Positions 1-14,346 of a stretch of DNA of 64,000 nucleotides are shown one piece after another. The DNA comes from Patiria miniata (Eukaryota; Echinodermata; Asteroidea; Valvatida; Asterinidae). Within the stretch, counting starts at the first letter, position 1; every line of letters begins with the position of its first letter. The translations under genes and the position numbers were made by a program. A model generated the notes under the pieces. The model saw nothing but the letters and a program-made list of their open reading frames with translations. It made no database searches and was not told the origin of the DNA. The stretch spans positions 62,001 to 126,000 of the forward strand of contig NW_024037056.1 in the NCBI RefSeq assembly GCF_015706575.1, read 5' to 3'.

Positions 1-3000
1 ACATGCTATATCTCGTCTTGACGTATCTTGTTATGAAAAATTCCTGATTTTTTTGACATGTATGGAGAGCTAGTTAGTCAGGCTACAACGTCCAACAAGT
101 TTGAAGTCCGTAGACCCAATACTCGTGGAGAAAATGGGACATAAGCAAGAATATTTTGCCCAGTTTGTTTCTGTGTGTAAATTGCCATAGAGTAGGCTGT
201 CAGCGGGCTTCACTCCGTGGTTTGTTTTATGCTATATCTCGTCTTGACAGTATCTTGTTATGAAAAATTCCTGATTTTTTTGACATGTGGGAGAGCTAGT
301 TAGTCAGGCTACAACGTCCAACAAGTTTGAAGTCCGTAGACCCAATACTCGTGGAGAAAATGGGACATAAGCAAGAATATTTTGCCCGAGTTTGTTCTGT
401 GTGTAAATTGCCATAGAGTAGGCTGTCAGCGGGCTTCACTCCGTGGTTTGTTTTATGCTATATCTCGTCTTGACGGTATCTTGTTATGAAAAATTCCTGA
501 TTTTTTTGACATTATGGAGAGCTAGTTAGTCAGGCTACAACGTCCAACAAGTTTGAAGTCCGTAGACCCAATACTCGTGGAGAAAATGGGACATAAGCAA
601 GAATATTTTGCCCGAGTTTGTTTCTGTGTGTAAATTGCCATAGAGTAGGCTGTCAGCGGGCTTCACTCCGTGGTTTGTTTTATGCTATATCTCGTCTTGA
701 CAGTATCTTGTTATGAAAAATTCCTGATTTTTTTGACATGTATGGAGAGCTAGTTAGTCAGGCTACAACGTCCAACAAGTTTGAAGTCCGTAGACCCAAT
801 ACTCGTGGAGAAAATGGGACATAAGCAAGAATATTTTGCCCGAGTTTGTTTCTGTGTGTAAATTGCCATAGAGTAGGCTGTCAGCGGGCTTCACTCCGTG
901 GTTTGTTACTGCTATATCTCGTCTTGACAGTATCTTGTTATGAAAAATTCCTGATTTTTTTGACATGTATGGAGAGCTAGTTAGTCAGGCTACAACGTCC
1001 AACAAGTTTGAAGTCCGTAGACCCAATACTCGTGGAGAAAATGGGACATAAGCAAGAATATTTTGCCCGAGTTTGTTTCTGTGTGTAAATTGCCATAGAG
1101 TAGGCTGTCAGCGGGCTTCACTCCGTGGTTGTTTACATGCTATATCTCGTCTTGACGGTATCTTGTTATGAAAAATTCCTGATTTTTTTGACATGTATGG
1201 AGAGCTAGTTAGTCAGGCTACAACGTCCAACAAGTTTGAAGTCCGTAGACCCAATACTCGTGGAGAAAATGGGACATAAGCAAGAATATTTTGCCCGAGT
1301 TTGTTTCTGTGTGTAAATTGCCATAGAGTAGGCTGTCAGCGGGCTTCACTCCGTGGTTTGTTTCATGCTATATCTCGTCTTGACAGTATCTTGTTATGAA
1401 AAATCCTGATTTTTTTGACATGTATGGAGAGCTAGTTAGTCAGGCTACAACGTCCAACAAGTTTGAAGTCCGTAGACCCAATACTCGTGGAGAAAATGGG
1501 ACATAAGCAAGAATATTTTGCCCGAGTTTGTTTCTGTGTGTAAATTGCCATAGAGTAGGCTGTCAGCGGGCTTCACTCCGTGGTTTGTTTTATGCTATAT
1601 CTCGTCTTGACAGTATCTTGTTATGAAAAATTCCTAATTTTTTTGACATGTATGGAGAGCTAGTTAGTCAGGCTACAACGTCCAACAAGTTTGAAGTCCG
1701 TAGACCCAATACTCGTGGAGAAAATGGGACATAAGCAAGAATATTTTGCCCGAGTTTGTTTCTGTGTGTAAATTGCCATAGAGTAGGCTGTCAGCGGGCT
1801 TCACTCCGTGGTTTGTTTACATGCTATATCTCGTCTTGACGGTATCTTGTTATGAAAATTCCTATTTTTTTGACATGTAGGAGAGCTAGTTAGTCAGGCT
1901 ACAACGTCCAACAAGTTTGAAGTCCGTAGACCCAATACTCGTGGAGAAAATGGGACATAAGCAAGAATATTTTGCCCGAGTTTGTTTCTGTGTGTAAATT
2001 GCCATAGAGTAGGCTGTCAGCGGGCTTCACTCCGTGGTTTGTTTATGCTATATCTCGTCTTGACAGTATCTTGTTATGAAAAATTCCTAATTTTTTTGAC
2101 ATGTATGGAGAGCTAGTTAGTCAGGCTACAACGTCCAACAAGTTTGAAGTCCGTAGACCCAATACTCGTGGAGAAAATGGGACATAAGCAAGAATATTTT
2201 GCCCGAGTTTGTTTCTGTGTGTAAATTGCCATAGAGTAGGCTGTCAGCGGGCTTCACTCCGTGGTTTGTTTTATGCTATATCTCGTCTTGACAGTATCTT
2301 GTTATGAAAAATTCCTGATTTTTTTGACATGTATGGAGAGCTAGTTAGTCAGGCTACAACGTCCAACAAGTTTGAAGTCCGTAGACCCAATACTCGTGGA
2401 GAAAATGGGACATAAGCAAGAATATTTTGCCCGAGTTTGTTTCTGTGTGTAAATTGCCATAGAGTAGGCTGTCAGCGGGCTTCACTCCGTGGTTTGTTTA
2501 CATGCTATATCTCGTCTTGACGGTATCTTGTTATGAAAAATTCCTGATTTTTTTGACATGTATGGAGAGCTAGTTAGTCAGGCTACAACGTCCAACAAGT
2601 TTGAAGTCCGTAGACCCAATACTCGTGGAGAAAATGGGACATAAGCAAGAATATTTTGCCCGAGTTTGTTTCTGTGTGTAAATTGCCATAGAGTAGGCTG
2701 TCAGCGGGCTTCACTCCGTGGTTTGTTTACATGCTATATCTCGTCTTGACGGTATCTTGTTATAAAAATTCCTAATTTTTTTGACATGTATGGAGAGCTA
2801 GTTAGTCAGGCTACAACGTCCAACAAGTTTGAAGTCCGTAGACCCAATACTCGTGGAGAAAATGGGACATAAGCAAGAATATTTTGCCCGAGTTTGTTTC
2901 TGTGTGTAAATTGCCATAGAGTAGGCTGTCAGCGGGCTTCACTCCGTGGTTTGTTTTATGCTATATCTCGTCTTGACAGTATCTTGTTATGAAAAATTCC

Positions 3001-6000
3001 TGATTTTTTTGACATGTATGGAGAGCTAGTTAGTCAGGCTACAACGTCCAACAAGTTTGAAGTCCGTAGACCCAATACTCGTGGAGAAAATGGGACATAA
3101 GCAAGAATATTTTGCCCGAGTTTGTTTCTGTGTGTAAATTGCCATAGAGTAGGCTGTCAGCGGGCTTCACTCCGTGGTTTGTTTTATGCTATATCTCGTC
3201 TTGACAGTATCTTGTTATGAAAAATTCCTGATTTTTTTGACATGTATGGAGAGCTAGTTAGTCAGGCTACAACGTCCAACAAGTTTGAAGTCCGTAGACC
3301 CAATACTCGTGGAGAAAATGGGACATAAGCAAGAATATTTTGCCCGAGTTTGTTTCTGTGTGTAAATTGCCATAGAGTAGGCTGTCAGCGGGCTTCACTC
3401 CGTGGTTTGTTTACATGCTATATCTCGTCTTGACGGTATCTTGTTATGAAAATTCCTGATTTTTTTGACATGTATGGAGAGCTAGTTAGTCAGGCTACAA
3501 CGTCCAACAAGTTTGAAGTCCGTAGACCCAATACTCGTGGAGAAAATGGGACATAAGCAAGAATATTTTGCCCGAGTTTGTTTCTGTGTGTAAATTGCCA
3601 TAGAGTAGGCTGTCAGCGGGCTTCACTCCGTGGTTTTGTTTATGCTATATCTCGTCTTGACAGTATCTTGTTATGAAAAATTCCTGATTTTTTTGACATG
3701 TATGGAGAGCTAGTTAGTCAGGCTACAACGTCCAACAAGTTTGAAGTCCGTAGACCCAATACTCGTGGAGAAAATGGGACATAAGCAAGAATATTTTGCC
3801 CGAGTTTGTTTCTGTGTGTAAATTGCCATAGAGTAGGCTGTCAGCGGGCTTCACTCCGTGGTTTGTTTTATGCTATATCTCGTCTTGACAGTATCTTGTT
3901 ATGAAAAATTCCTAATTTTTTGACATGTATGGAGAGCTAGTTAGTCAGGCTACAACGTCCAACAAGTTTGAAGTCCGTAGACCCAATACTCGTGGAGAAA
4001 ATGGGACATAAGCAAGAATATTTTGCCCGAGTTTGTTTCTGTGTGTAAATTGCCATAGAGTAGGCTGTCAGCGGGCTTCACTCCGTGGTTTGTTTACATG
4101 CTATATCTCGTCTTGAGGTATCTTGTTATGAAAAATTCCTGATTTTTTTGACATGTATGGAGAGCTAGTTAGTCAGGCTACAACGTCCAACAAGTTTGAA
4201 GTCCGTAGACCCAATACTCGTGGAGAAAATGGGACATAAGCAAGAATATTTTGCCCGAGTTTGTTTCTGTGTGTAAATTGCCATAGAGTAGGCTGTCAGC
4301 GGGCTTCACTCCGTGGTTTGTTTACATGCTATATCTCGTCTTGACGGTATCTTGTTATGAAAAATTCCTGATTTTTTTGACATGTATGGAGAGCTAGTTA
4401 GTCAGGCTACAACGTCCAACAAGTTTGAAGTCCGTAGACCCAATACTCGTGGAGAAAATGGGACATAAGCAAGAATATTTTGCCCGAGTTTGTTTCTGTG
4501 TGTAAATTGCCATAGAGTAGGCTGTCAGCGGGCTTCACTCCGTGGTTTGTTTACATGCTATATCTCGTCTTGACAGTATCTTGTTATGAAAAATTCCTAT
4601 TTTTTTGACATGTATGGAGAGCTAGTTAGTCAGGCTACAACGTCCAACAAGTTTGAAGTCCGTAGACCCAATACTCGTGGAGAAAATGGGACATAAGCAA
4701 GAATATTTTGCCCGAGTTTGTTTCTGTGTGTAAATTGCCATAGAGTAGGCTGTCAGCGGGCTTCACTCCGTGGTTGTTTACATGCTATATCTCGCTTGAC
4801 GGTATCTTGTTATGAAAAATTCCTAATTTTTTGACATGTATGGAGAGCTAGTTAGTCAGGCTACAACGTCCAACAAGTTTGAAGTCCGTAGACCCAATAC
4901 TCGTGGAGAAAATGGGACATAAGCAAGAATATTTTGCCCGAGTTTGTTTCTGTGTGTAAATTGCCATAGAGTAGGCTGTCAGCGGGCTTCACTCCGTGGT
5001 TTGTTTATGCTATATCTCGTCTTGACAGTATCTTGTTATGAAAAATTCCTGATTTTTTTGACATGTATGGAGAGCTAGTTAGTCAGGCTACAACGTCCAA
5101 CAAGTTTGAAGTCCGTAGACCCAATACTCGTGGAGAAAATGGGACATAAGCAAGAATATTTTGCCCGAGTTTGTTTCTGTGTGTAAATTGCCATAGAGTA
5201 GGCTGTCAGCGGGCTTCACTCCGTGGTTTGTTTACATGCTATATCTCGTCTTGACGGTATCTTGTTATGAAAAATTCCTGATTTTTTTGACATGTATGGA
5301 GAGCTAGTTAGTCAGGCTACAACGTCCAACAAGTTTGAAGTCCGTAGACCCAATACTCGTGGAGAAAATGGGACATAAGCAAGAATATTTTGCCCGAGTT
5401 TGTTTCTGTGTGTAAATTGCCATAGAGTAGGCTGTCAGCGGGCTTCACTCCGTGGTTTGTTTTATGCTATATCTCGTCTTGACAGTATCTTGTTATGAAA
5501 AATTCCTGATTTTTTTGACATGTATGGAGAGCTAGTTAGTCAGGCTACAACGTCCAACAAGTTTGAAGTCCGTAGACCCAATACTCGTGGAGAAAATGGA
5601 CATAAGCAAGAATATTTTGCCCGAGTTTGTTTCTGTGTGTAAATTGCCATAGAGTAGGCTGTCAGCGGGCTTCACTCCGTGGTTTGTTTACATGCTATAT
5701 CTCGCTTGACGGTATCTTGTTATGAAAAATTCCTATTTTTTTGACATGTATGGAGAGCTAGTTAGTCAGGCTACAACGTCCAACAAGTTTGAAGTCCGTA
5801 GACCCAATACTCGTGGAGAAAATGGGACATAAGCAAGAATATTTTGCCCGAGTTTGTTTCTGTGTGTAAATTGCCATAGAGTAGGCTGTCAGCGGGCTTC
5901 ACTCCGTGGTTTGTTTACATGCTATATCTCGTCTTGACGGTATCTTGTTATGAAAAATTCCTGATTTTTTGACATGTATGGAGAGCTAGTTAGTCAGGCT

Positions 6001-9000
6001 ACAACGTCCAACAAGTTTGAAGTCCGTAGACCCAATACTCGTGGAGAAAATGGGACATAAGCAAGAATATTTTGCCCGAGTTTGTTTCTGTGTGTAAATT
6101 GCCATAGAGTAGGCTGTCAGCGGGCTTCACTCCGTGGTGTTTTATGCTATATCTCGTCTTGACAGTATCTTGTTATGAAAAATTCCTGATTTTTTTGACA
6201 TGTATGGAGAGCTAGTTAGTCAGGCTACAACGTCCAACAAGTTTGAAGTCCGTAGACCCAATACTCGTGGAGAAAATGGGACATAAGCAAGAATATTTTG
6301 CCCGAGTTTGTTTCTGTGTGTAAATTGCCATAGAGTAGGCTGTCAGCGGGCTTCACTCCGTGGTTTGTTTACATGCTATATCTCGTCTTGACGGTATCTT
6401 GTTATAAAAATTCCTGATTTTTTGACATGTATGGAGAGCTAGTTAGTCAGGCTACAACGTCCAACAAGTTTGAAGTCCGTAGACCCAATACTCGTGGAGA
6501 AAATGGGACATAAGCAAGAATATTTTGCCCGAGTTTGTTTCTGTGTGTAAATTGCCATAGAGTAGGCTGTCAGCGGCTTCACTCCGTGGTTTGTTTTATG
6601 CTATATCTCGTCTTGACAGTATCTTGTTATGAAAATTCCTGATTTTTTTGACATGTATGGAGAGCTAGTTAGTCAGGCTACAACGTCCAACAAGTTTGAA
6701 GTCCGTAGACCCAATACTCGTGGAGAAAATGGGACATAAGCAAGAATATTTTGCCCGAGTTTGTTTCTGTGTGTAAATTGCCATAGAGTAGGCTGTCAGC
6801 GGGCTTCACTCCGTGGTTTGTTTACATGCTATATCTCGTCTTGACAGTATCTTGTTATGAAAAATTCCTGATTTTTTTGACATGTATGGAGAGCTAGTTA
6901 GTCAGGCTACAACGTCCAACAAGTTTGAAGTCCGTAGACCCAATACTCGTGGAGAAAATGGGACATAAGCAAGAATATTTTGCCCGAGTTTGTTTCTGTG
7001 TGTAAATTGCCATAGAGTAGGCTGTCAGCGGGCTTCACTCCGTGGTTTGTTTACATGCTATATCTCGTCTTGACGGTATCTTGTTATAAAAATTCCTTTT
7101 TTTTGACATGTATGGAGAGCTAGTTAGTCAGGCTACAACGTCCAACAAGTTTGAAGTCCGTAGACCCAATACTCGTGGAGAAAATGGGACATAAGCAAGA
7201 ATATTTTGCCCGAGTTTGTTTCTGTGTGTAAATTGCCATAGAGTAGGCTGTCAGCGGGCTTCACTCCGTGGTTTGTTTATGCTATATCTCGTCTTGACAG
7301 TATCTTGTTATGAAAAATTCCTGATTTTTTTGACATGTATGGAGAGCTAGTTAGTCAGGCTACAACGTCCAACAAGTTTGAAGTCCGTAGACCCAATACT
7401 CGTGGAGAAAATGGGACATAAGCAAGAATATTTTGCCCGAGTTTGTTTCTGTGTGTAAATTGCCATAGAGTAGGCTGTCAGCGGGCTTCACTCCGTGGTT
7501 TGTTTATGCTATATCTCGTCTTGACAGTATCTTGTTATGAAAATTCCTGATTTTTTTGACATGTATGGAGAGCTAGTTAGTCAGGCTACAACGTCCAACA
7601 AGTTTGAAGTCCGTAGACCCAATACTCGTGGAGAAAATGGGACATAAGCAAGAATATTTTGCCCGAGTTTGTTTCTGTGTGTAAATTGCCATAGAGTAGG
7701 CTGTCAGCGGGCTTCACTCCGTGGTTTGTTTACATGCTATATCTCGTCTTGACGGTATCTTGTTATGAAAAATTCCTGATTTTTTTGACATGTATGGAGA
7801 GCTAGTTAGTCAGGCTACAACGTCCAACAAGTTTGAAGTCCGTAGACCCAATACTCGTGGAGAAAATGGGACATAAGCAAGAATATTTTGCCCGAGTTTG
7901 TTTCTGTGTGTAAATTGCCATAGAGTAGGCTGTCAGCGGGCTTCACTCCGTGGTTTGTTTTATGCTATATCTCGTCTTGACAGTATCTTGTTATGAAAAA
8001 TTCCTAATTTTTTTGACATGTATGGAGAGCTAGTTAGTCAGGCTACAACGTCCAACAAGTTTGAAGTCCGTAGACCCAATACTCGTGGAGAAAATGGACA
8101 TAAGCAAGAATATTTTGCCCGAGTTTGTTTCTGTGTGTAAATTGCCATAGAGTAGGCTGTCAGCGGGCTTCACTCCGTGGTTTGTTTACATGCTATATCT
8201 CGTCTTGACGGTATCTTGTTATGAAAAATTCCTGATTTTTTGACATGTATGGAGAGCTAGTTAGTCAGGCTACAACGTCCAACAAGTTTGAAGTCCGTAG
8301 ACCCAATACTCGTGGAGAAAATGGGACATAAGCAAGAATATTTTGCCCAGTTTGTTTCTGTGTGTAAATTGCCATAGAGTAGGCTGTCAGCGGGCTTCAC
8401 TTTGGTTTTTGTTTTATGCTATATCTCGTCTTGACAGTATCTTGTTATGAAAATTCCTGATTTTTTTGACATGTATGGAGAGCTAGTTAGTCAGGCTACA
8501 ACGTCCAACAAGTTTGAAGTCCGTAGACCCAATACTCGTGGAGAAAATGGGACATAAGCAAGAATATTTTGCCCGAGTTTGTTTCTGTGTGTAAATTGCC
8601 ATAGAGTAGGCTGTCAGCGGGCTTCACTCCGTGGTTTGTTTACATGCTATATCTCGTCTTGACAGTATCTTGTTATGAAAAATTCCTGATTTTTTTGACA
8701 TGTATGGAGAGCTAGTTAGTCAGGCTACAACGTCCAACAAGTTTGAAGTCCGTAGACCCAATACTCGTGGAGAAAATGGGACATAAGCAAGAATATTTTG
8801 CCCGAGTTTGTTTCTGTGTGTAAATTGCCATAGAGTAGGCTGTCAGCGGGCTTCACTCCGTGGTTTGTTTACATGCTATATCTCGTCTTGACGGTATCTT
8901 GTTATGAAAAATTCCTGATTTTTTTGACATGTATGGAGAGCTAGTTAGTCAGGCTACAACGTCCAACAAGTTTGAAGTCCGTAGACCCAATACTCGTGGA

Positions 9001-12000
9001 GAAAATGGGACATAAGCAAGAATATTTTGCCCGAGTTTGTTTCTGTGTGTAAATTGCCATAGAGTAGGCTGTCAGCGGGCTTCACTCCGTGGTTTGTTTC
9101 ATGCTATATCTCGTCTTGACAGTATCTTGTTATGAAAAATTCCTGATTTTTTTGACATGTATGGAGAGCTAGTTAGTCAGGCTACAACGTCCAACAAGTT
9201 TGAAGTCCGTAGACCCAATACTCGTGGAGAAAATGGGACATAAGCAAGAATATTTTGCCCGAGTTTGTTTCTGTGTGTAAATTGCCATAGAGTAGGCTGT
9301 CAGCGGGCTTCACTCCGTGGTTTGTTTACATGCTATATCTCGTCTTGACAGTATCTTGTTATGAAAAATTCCTAATTTTTTTGACATGTATGGAGAGCTA
9401 GTTAGTCAGGCTACAACGTCCAACAAGTTTGAAGTCCGTAGACCCAATACTCGTGGAGAAAATGGGACATAAGCAAGAATATTTTGCCCGAGTTTGTTTC
9501 TGTGTGTAAATTGCCATAGAGTAGGCTGTCAGCGGGCTTCACTCCGTGGTTTGTTTATGCTATATCTCGTCTTGACGGTATTGTTATGAAAAATTCCTGA
9601 TTTTTTTGACATGTATGGAGAGCTAGTTAGTCAGGCTACAACGTCCAACAAGTTTGAAGTCCGTAGACCCAATACTCGTGGAGAAAATGGGACATAAGCA
9701 AGAATATTTTGCCCGAGTTTGTTTCTGTGTGTAAATTGCCATAGAGTAGGCTGTCAGCGGGCTTCACTCCGTGGTTTGTTTTATGCTATATCTCGTCTTG
9801 ACAGTATCTTGTTATGAAAAATTCCTGATTTTTTTGACATGTATGGAGAGCTAGTTAGTCAGGCTACAACGTCCAACAAGTTTGAAGTCCGTAGACCCAA
9901 TACTCGTGGAGAAAATGGGACATAAGCAAGAATATTTTGCCCGAGTTTGTTTCTGTGTGTAAATTGCCATAGAGTAGGCTGTCAGCGGGCTTCACTCCGT
10001 GGTTTGTTTACATGCTATATCTCGTCTTGACAGTATCTTGTTATGAAAAATTCCTGATTTTTTTGACATGTATGGAGAGCTAGTTAGTCAGGCTACAACG
10101 TCCAACAAGTTTGAAGTCCGTAGACCCAATACTCGTGGAGAAAATGGGACATAAGCAAGAATATTTTGCCCGAGTTTGTTTCTGTGTGTAAATTGCCATA
10201 GAGTAGGCTGTCAGCGGGCTTCACTCCGTGGTTTGTTTACATGCTATATCTCGTCTTGACGGTATCTTGTTATGAAAAATTCCTGATTTTTTTGACATGT
10301 ATGGAGAGCTAGTTAGTCAGGCTACAACGTCCAACAAGTTTGAAGTCCGTAGACCCAATACTCGTGGAGAAAATGGGACATAAGCAAGAATATTTTGCCC
10401 GAGTTTGTTTCTGTGTGTAAATTGCCATAGAGTAGGCTGTCAGCGGGCTTCACTCCGTGGTTTGTTTACATGCTATATCTCGTCTTGACGGTATCTTGTT
10501 ATGAAAAATTCCTGATTTTTTTGACATGTATGGAGAGCTAGTTAGTCAGGCTACAACGTCCAACAAGTTTGAAGTCCGTAGACCCAATACTCGTGGAGAA
10601 AATGGGACATAAGCAAGAATATTTTGCCCGAGTTTGTTTCTGTGTGTAAATTGCCATAGAGTAGGCTGTCAGCGGGCTTCACTCCGTGGTTTGTTTTATG
10701 CTATATCTCGTCTTGACAGTATCTTGTTATGAAAAATTCCTGATTTTTTTGACATGTATGGAGAGCTAGTTAGTCAGGCTACAACGTCCAACAAGTTTGA
10801 AGTCCGTAGACCCAATACTCGTGGAGAAAATGGGACATAAGCAAGAATATTTTGCCCGAGTTTGTTTCTGTGTGTAAATTGCCATAGAGTAGGCTGTCAG
10901 CGGGCTTCACTCCGTGGTTTGTTTTATGCTATATCTCGTCTTGACAGTATCTTGTTATGAAAAATTCCTATTTTTTTGACATGTATGGAGAGCTAGTTAG
11001 TCAGGCTACAACGTCCAACAAGTTTGAAGTCCGTAGACCCAATACTCGTGGAGAAAATGGGACATAAGCAAGAATATTTTGCCCGAGTTTGTTTCTGTGT
11101 GTAAATTGCCATAGAGTAGGCTGTCAGCGGGCTTCACTCCGTGGTTTGTTTACATGCTATATCTCGTCTTGACGGTATCTTGTTATGAAAAATTCCTGAT
11201 TTTTTTGACATGTATGGAGAGCTAGTTAGTCAGGCTACAACGTCCAACAAGTTTGAAGTCCGTAGACCCAATACTCGTGGAGAAAATGGGACATAAGCAA
11301 GAATATTTTGCCCGAGTTTGTTTCTGTGTGTAAATTGCCATAGAGTAGGCTGTCAGCGGGCTTCACTCCGTGGTTTGTTTTATGCTATATCTCGTCTTGA
11401 CAGTATCTTGTTATGAAAAATTCCTGATTTTTTTGACATGTATGGAGAGCTAGTTAGTCAGGCTACAACGTCCAACAAGTTTGAAGTCCGTAGACCCAAT
11501 ACTCGTGGAGAAAATGGGACATAAGCAAGAATATTTTGCCCGAGTTTGTTTCTGTGTGTAAATTGCCATAGAGTAGGCTGTCAGCGGGCTTCACTCCGTG
11601 GTTTGTTTACATGCTATATCTCGTCTTGACAGTATCTTGTTATGAAAAATTCCTGATTTTTTTGACATGTATGGAGAGCTAGTTAGTCAGGCTACAACGT
11701 CCAACAAGTTTGAAGTCCGTAGACCCAATACTCGTGGAGAAAATGGGACATAAGCAAGAATATTTTGCCCGAGTTTGTTTCTGTGTGTAAATTGCCATAG
11801 AGTAGGCTGTCAGCGGGCTTCACTCCGTGGTTTGTTTATGCTATATCTCGTCTTGACAGTATCTTGTTATGAAAAATTCCTGATTTTTTGACATGTATGG
11901 AGAGCTAGTTAGTCAGGCTACAACGTCCAACAAGTTTGAAGTCCGTAGACCCAATACTCGTGGAGAAAATGGGACATAAGCAAGAATATTTTGCCCGAGT

Positions 12001-14346
12001 TTGTTTCTGTGTGTAAATTGCCATAGAGTAGGCTGTCAGCGGGCTTCACTCCGTGGTTTGTTACATGCTATATCTCGTCTTGACGGTATCTTGTTATGAA
12101 AAATTCCTGATTTTTTTGACATGTATGGAGAGCTAGTTAGTCAGGCTACAACGTCCAACAAGTTTGAAGTCCGTAGACCCAATACTCGTGGAGAAAATGG
12201 GACATAAGCAAGAATATTTTGCCCAGTTTGTTTCTGTGTGTAAATTGCCATAGAGTAGGCTGTCAGCGGGCTTCACTCCGTGGTTTGTTTTATGCTATAT
12301 CTCGTCTTGACAGTATCTTGTTATGAAAAATTCCTGATTTTTTTGACATGTATGGAGAGCTAGTTAGTCAGGCTACAACGTCCAACAAGTTTGAAGTCCG
12401 TAGACCCAATACTCGTGGAGAAAATGGGACATAAGCAAGAATATTTTGCCCGAGTTTGTTTCTGTGTGTAAATTGCCATAGAGTAGGCTGTCAGCGGGCT
12501 TCACTCCGTGGTTTGTTTACATGCTATATCTCGTCTTGACGGTATCTTGTTATGAAAAATTCCTAATTTTTTTGACATGTATGGAGAGCTAGTTAGTCAG
12601 GCTACAACGTCCAACAAGTTTGAAGTCCGTAGACCCAATACTCGTGGAGAAAATGGGACATAAGCAAGAATATTTTGCCCGAGTTTGTTTCTGTGTGTAA
12701 ATTGCCATAGAGTAGGCTGTCAGCGGGCTTCACTCCGTGGTTTGTTTTATGCTATATCTCGTCTTGACAGTATCTTGTTATGAAAAATTCCTGATTTTTT
12801 TGACATGTATGGAGAGCTAGTTAGTCAGGCTACAACGTCCAACAAGTTTGAAGTCCGTAGACCCAATACTCGTGGAGAAAATGGGACATAAGCAAGAATA
12901 TTTTGCCCGAGTTTGTTTCTGTGTGTAAATTGCCATAGAGTAGGCTGTCAGCGGGCTTCACTCCGTGGTTTGTTTACATGCTATATCTCGTCTTGACAGT
13001 ATCTTGTTATGAAAAATTCCTATTTTTTTGACATGTATGGAGAGCTAGTTAGTCAGGCTACAACGTCCAACAAGTTTGAAGTCCGTAGACCCAATACTCG
13101 TGGAGAAAATGGGACATAAGCAAGAATATTTTGCCCGAGTTTGTTTCTGTGTGTAAATTGCCATAGAGTAGGCTGTCAGCGGGCTTCACTCCGTGGTTTG
13201 TTTTTATGCTATATCTCGTCTTGACAGTATCTTGTTATGAAAAATTCCTGATTTTTTTGACATGTATGGAGAGCTAGTTAGTCAGGCTACAACGTCCAAC
13301 AAGTTTGAAGTCCGTAGACCCAATACTCGTGGAGAAAATGGGACATAAGCAAGAATATTTTGCCCGAGTTTGTTTCTGTGTGTAAATTGCCATAGAGTAG
13401 GCTGTCAGCGGGCTTCACTCCGTGGTTTGTTTACATGCTATATCTCGTCTTGACGGTATCTTGTTATGAAAAATTCCTGATTTTTTTGACATGTATGGAG
13501 AGCTAGTTAGTCAGGCTACAACGTCCAACAAGTTTGAAGTCCGTAGACCCAATACTCGTGGAGAAAATGGGACATAAGCAAGAATATTTTGCCCGAGTTT
13601 GTTTCTGTGTGTAAATTGCCATAGAGTAGGCTGTCAGCGGGCTTCACTCCGTGGTTTGTTTATGCTATATCTCGTCTTGACAGTATCTTGTTATGAAAAA
13701 TTCCTGATTTTTTTGACATGTATGGAGAGCTAGTTAGTCAGGCTACAACGTCCAACAAGTTTGAAGTCCGTAGACCCAATACTCGTGGAGAAAATGGGAC
13801 ATAAGCAAGAATATTTTGCCCGAGTTTGTTTCTGTGTGTAAATTGCCATAGAGTAGGCTGTCAGCGGGCTTCACTCCGTGGTTTGTTTACATGCTATATC
13901 TCGTCTTGACAGTATCTTGTTATGAAAAATTCCTGATTTTTTTGACATGTATGGAGAGCTAGTTAGTCAGGCTACAACGTCCAACAAGTTTGAAGTCCGT
14001 AGACCCAATACTCGTGGAGAAAATGGGACATAAGCAAGAATATTTTGCCCGAGTTTGTTTCTGTGTGTAAATTGCCATAGAGTAGGCTGTCAGCGGGCTT
14101 CACTCCGTGGTTTGTTTACATGCTATATCTCGTCTTGACGGTATCTTGTTATGAAAATTCCTGATTTTTTTGACATGTATGGAGAGCTAGTTAGTCAGGC
14201 TACAACGTCCAACAAGTTTGAAGTCCGTAGACCCAATACTCGTGGAGAAAATGGGACATAAGCAAGAATATTTTGCCCAGTTTGTTTCTGTGTGTAAATT
14301 GCCATAGAGTAGGCTGTCAGCGGGCTTCACTCCGTGGTTTGTTTAC
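1..14346 (+). repeat. Array zone I: variable, gacgg-rich monomers
   Basis: About 63 copies. Roughly 25 carry gacgg instead of gacag near monomer base 20, nearly always after a type 2 junction; the exceptions start at 455 and 9557, where gacgg follows a type 1 or short junction. This zone also has most of the altered T-tracts (cctaattt, cctattt, and one all-T form near 7097). It has many one-base losses, such as ggg to gg in tgggacat near 5599 and 8096, loss of g from gcccgag near 8348 and 12233, and loss of t in the junction. Such indels are densest before about 8.6 kb. They may reflect reduced homogenisation near an array edge, or residual sequencing error in runs; the sequence alone cannot separate these. 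Confidence 0.85.
8190..8415 (+). repeat. Variant monomer with altered 3' junction
   Basis: Near 8399-8415 the usual cactccgtggtttgtttt is replaced by a more T-rich cactttggtttttgtttt, and the copy also has gcccag for gcccgag near 8348. I saw this form nowhere else. It lies where indel density begins to fall. Confidence 0.75.

Noticed and set aside
763-966. A 67-codon reverse-strand open frame beginning MSKKSGIFHNK
   Set aside because: It crosses a monomer junction and is open only because that junction has lost bases (gttactg instead of gtttacatg near 905-911). In normal copies the same reading meets a stop at or just after the junction. Its sequence is ordinary satellite read backwards.
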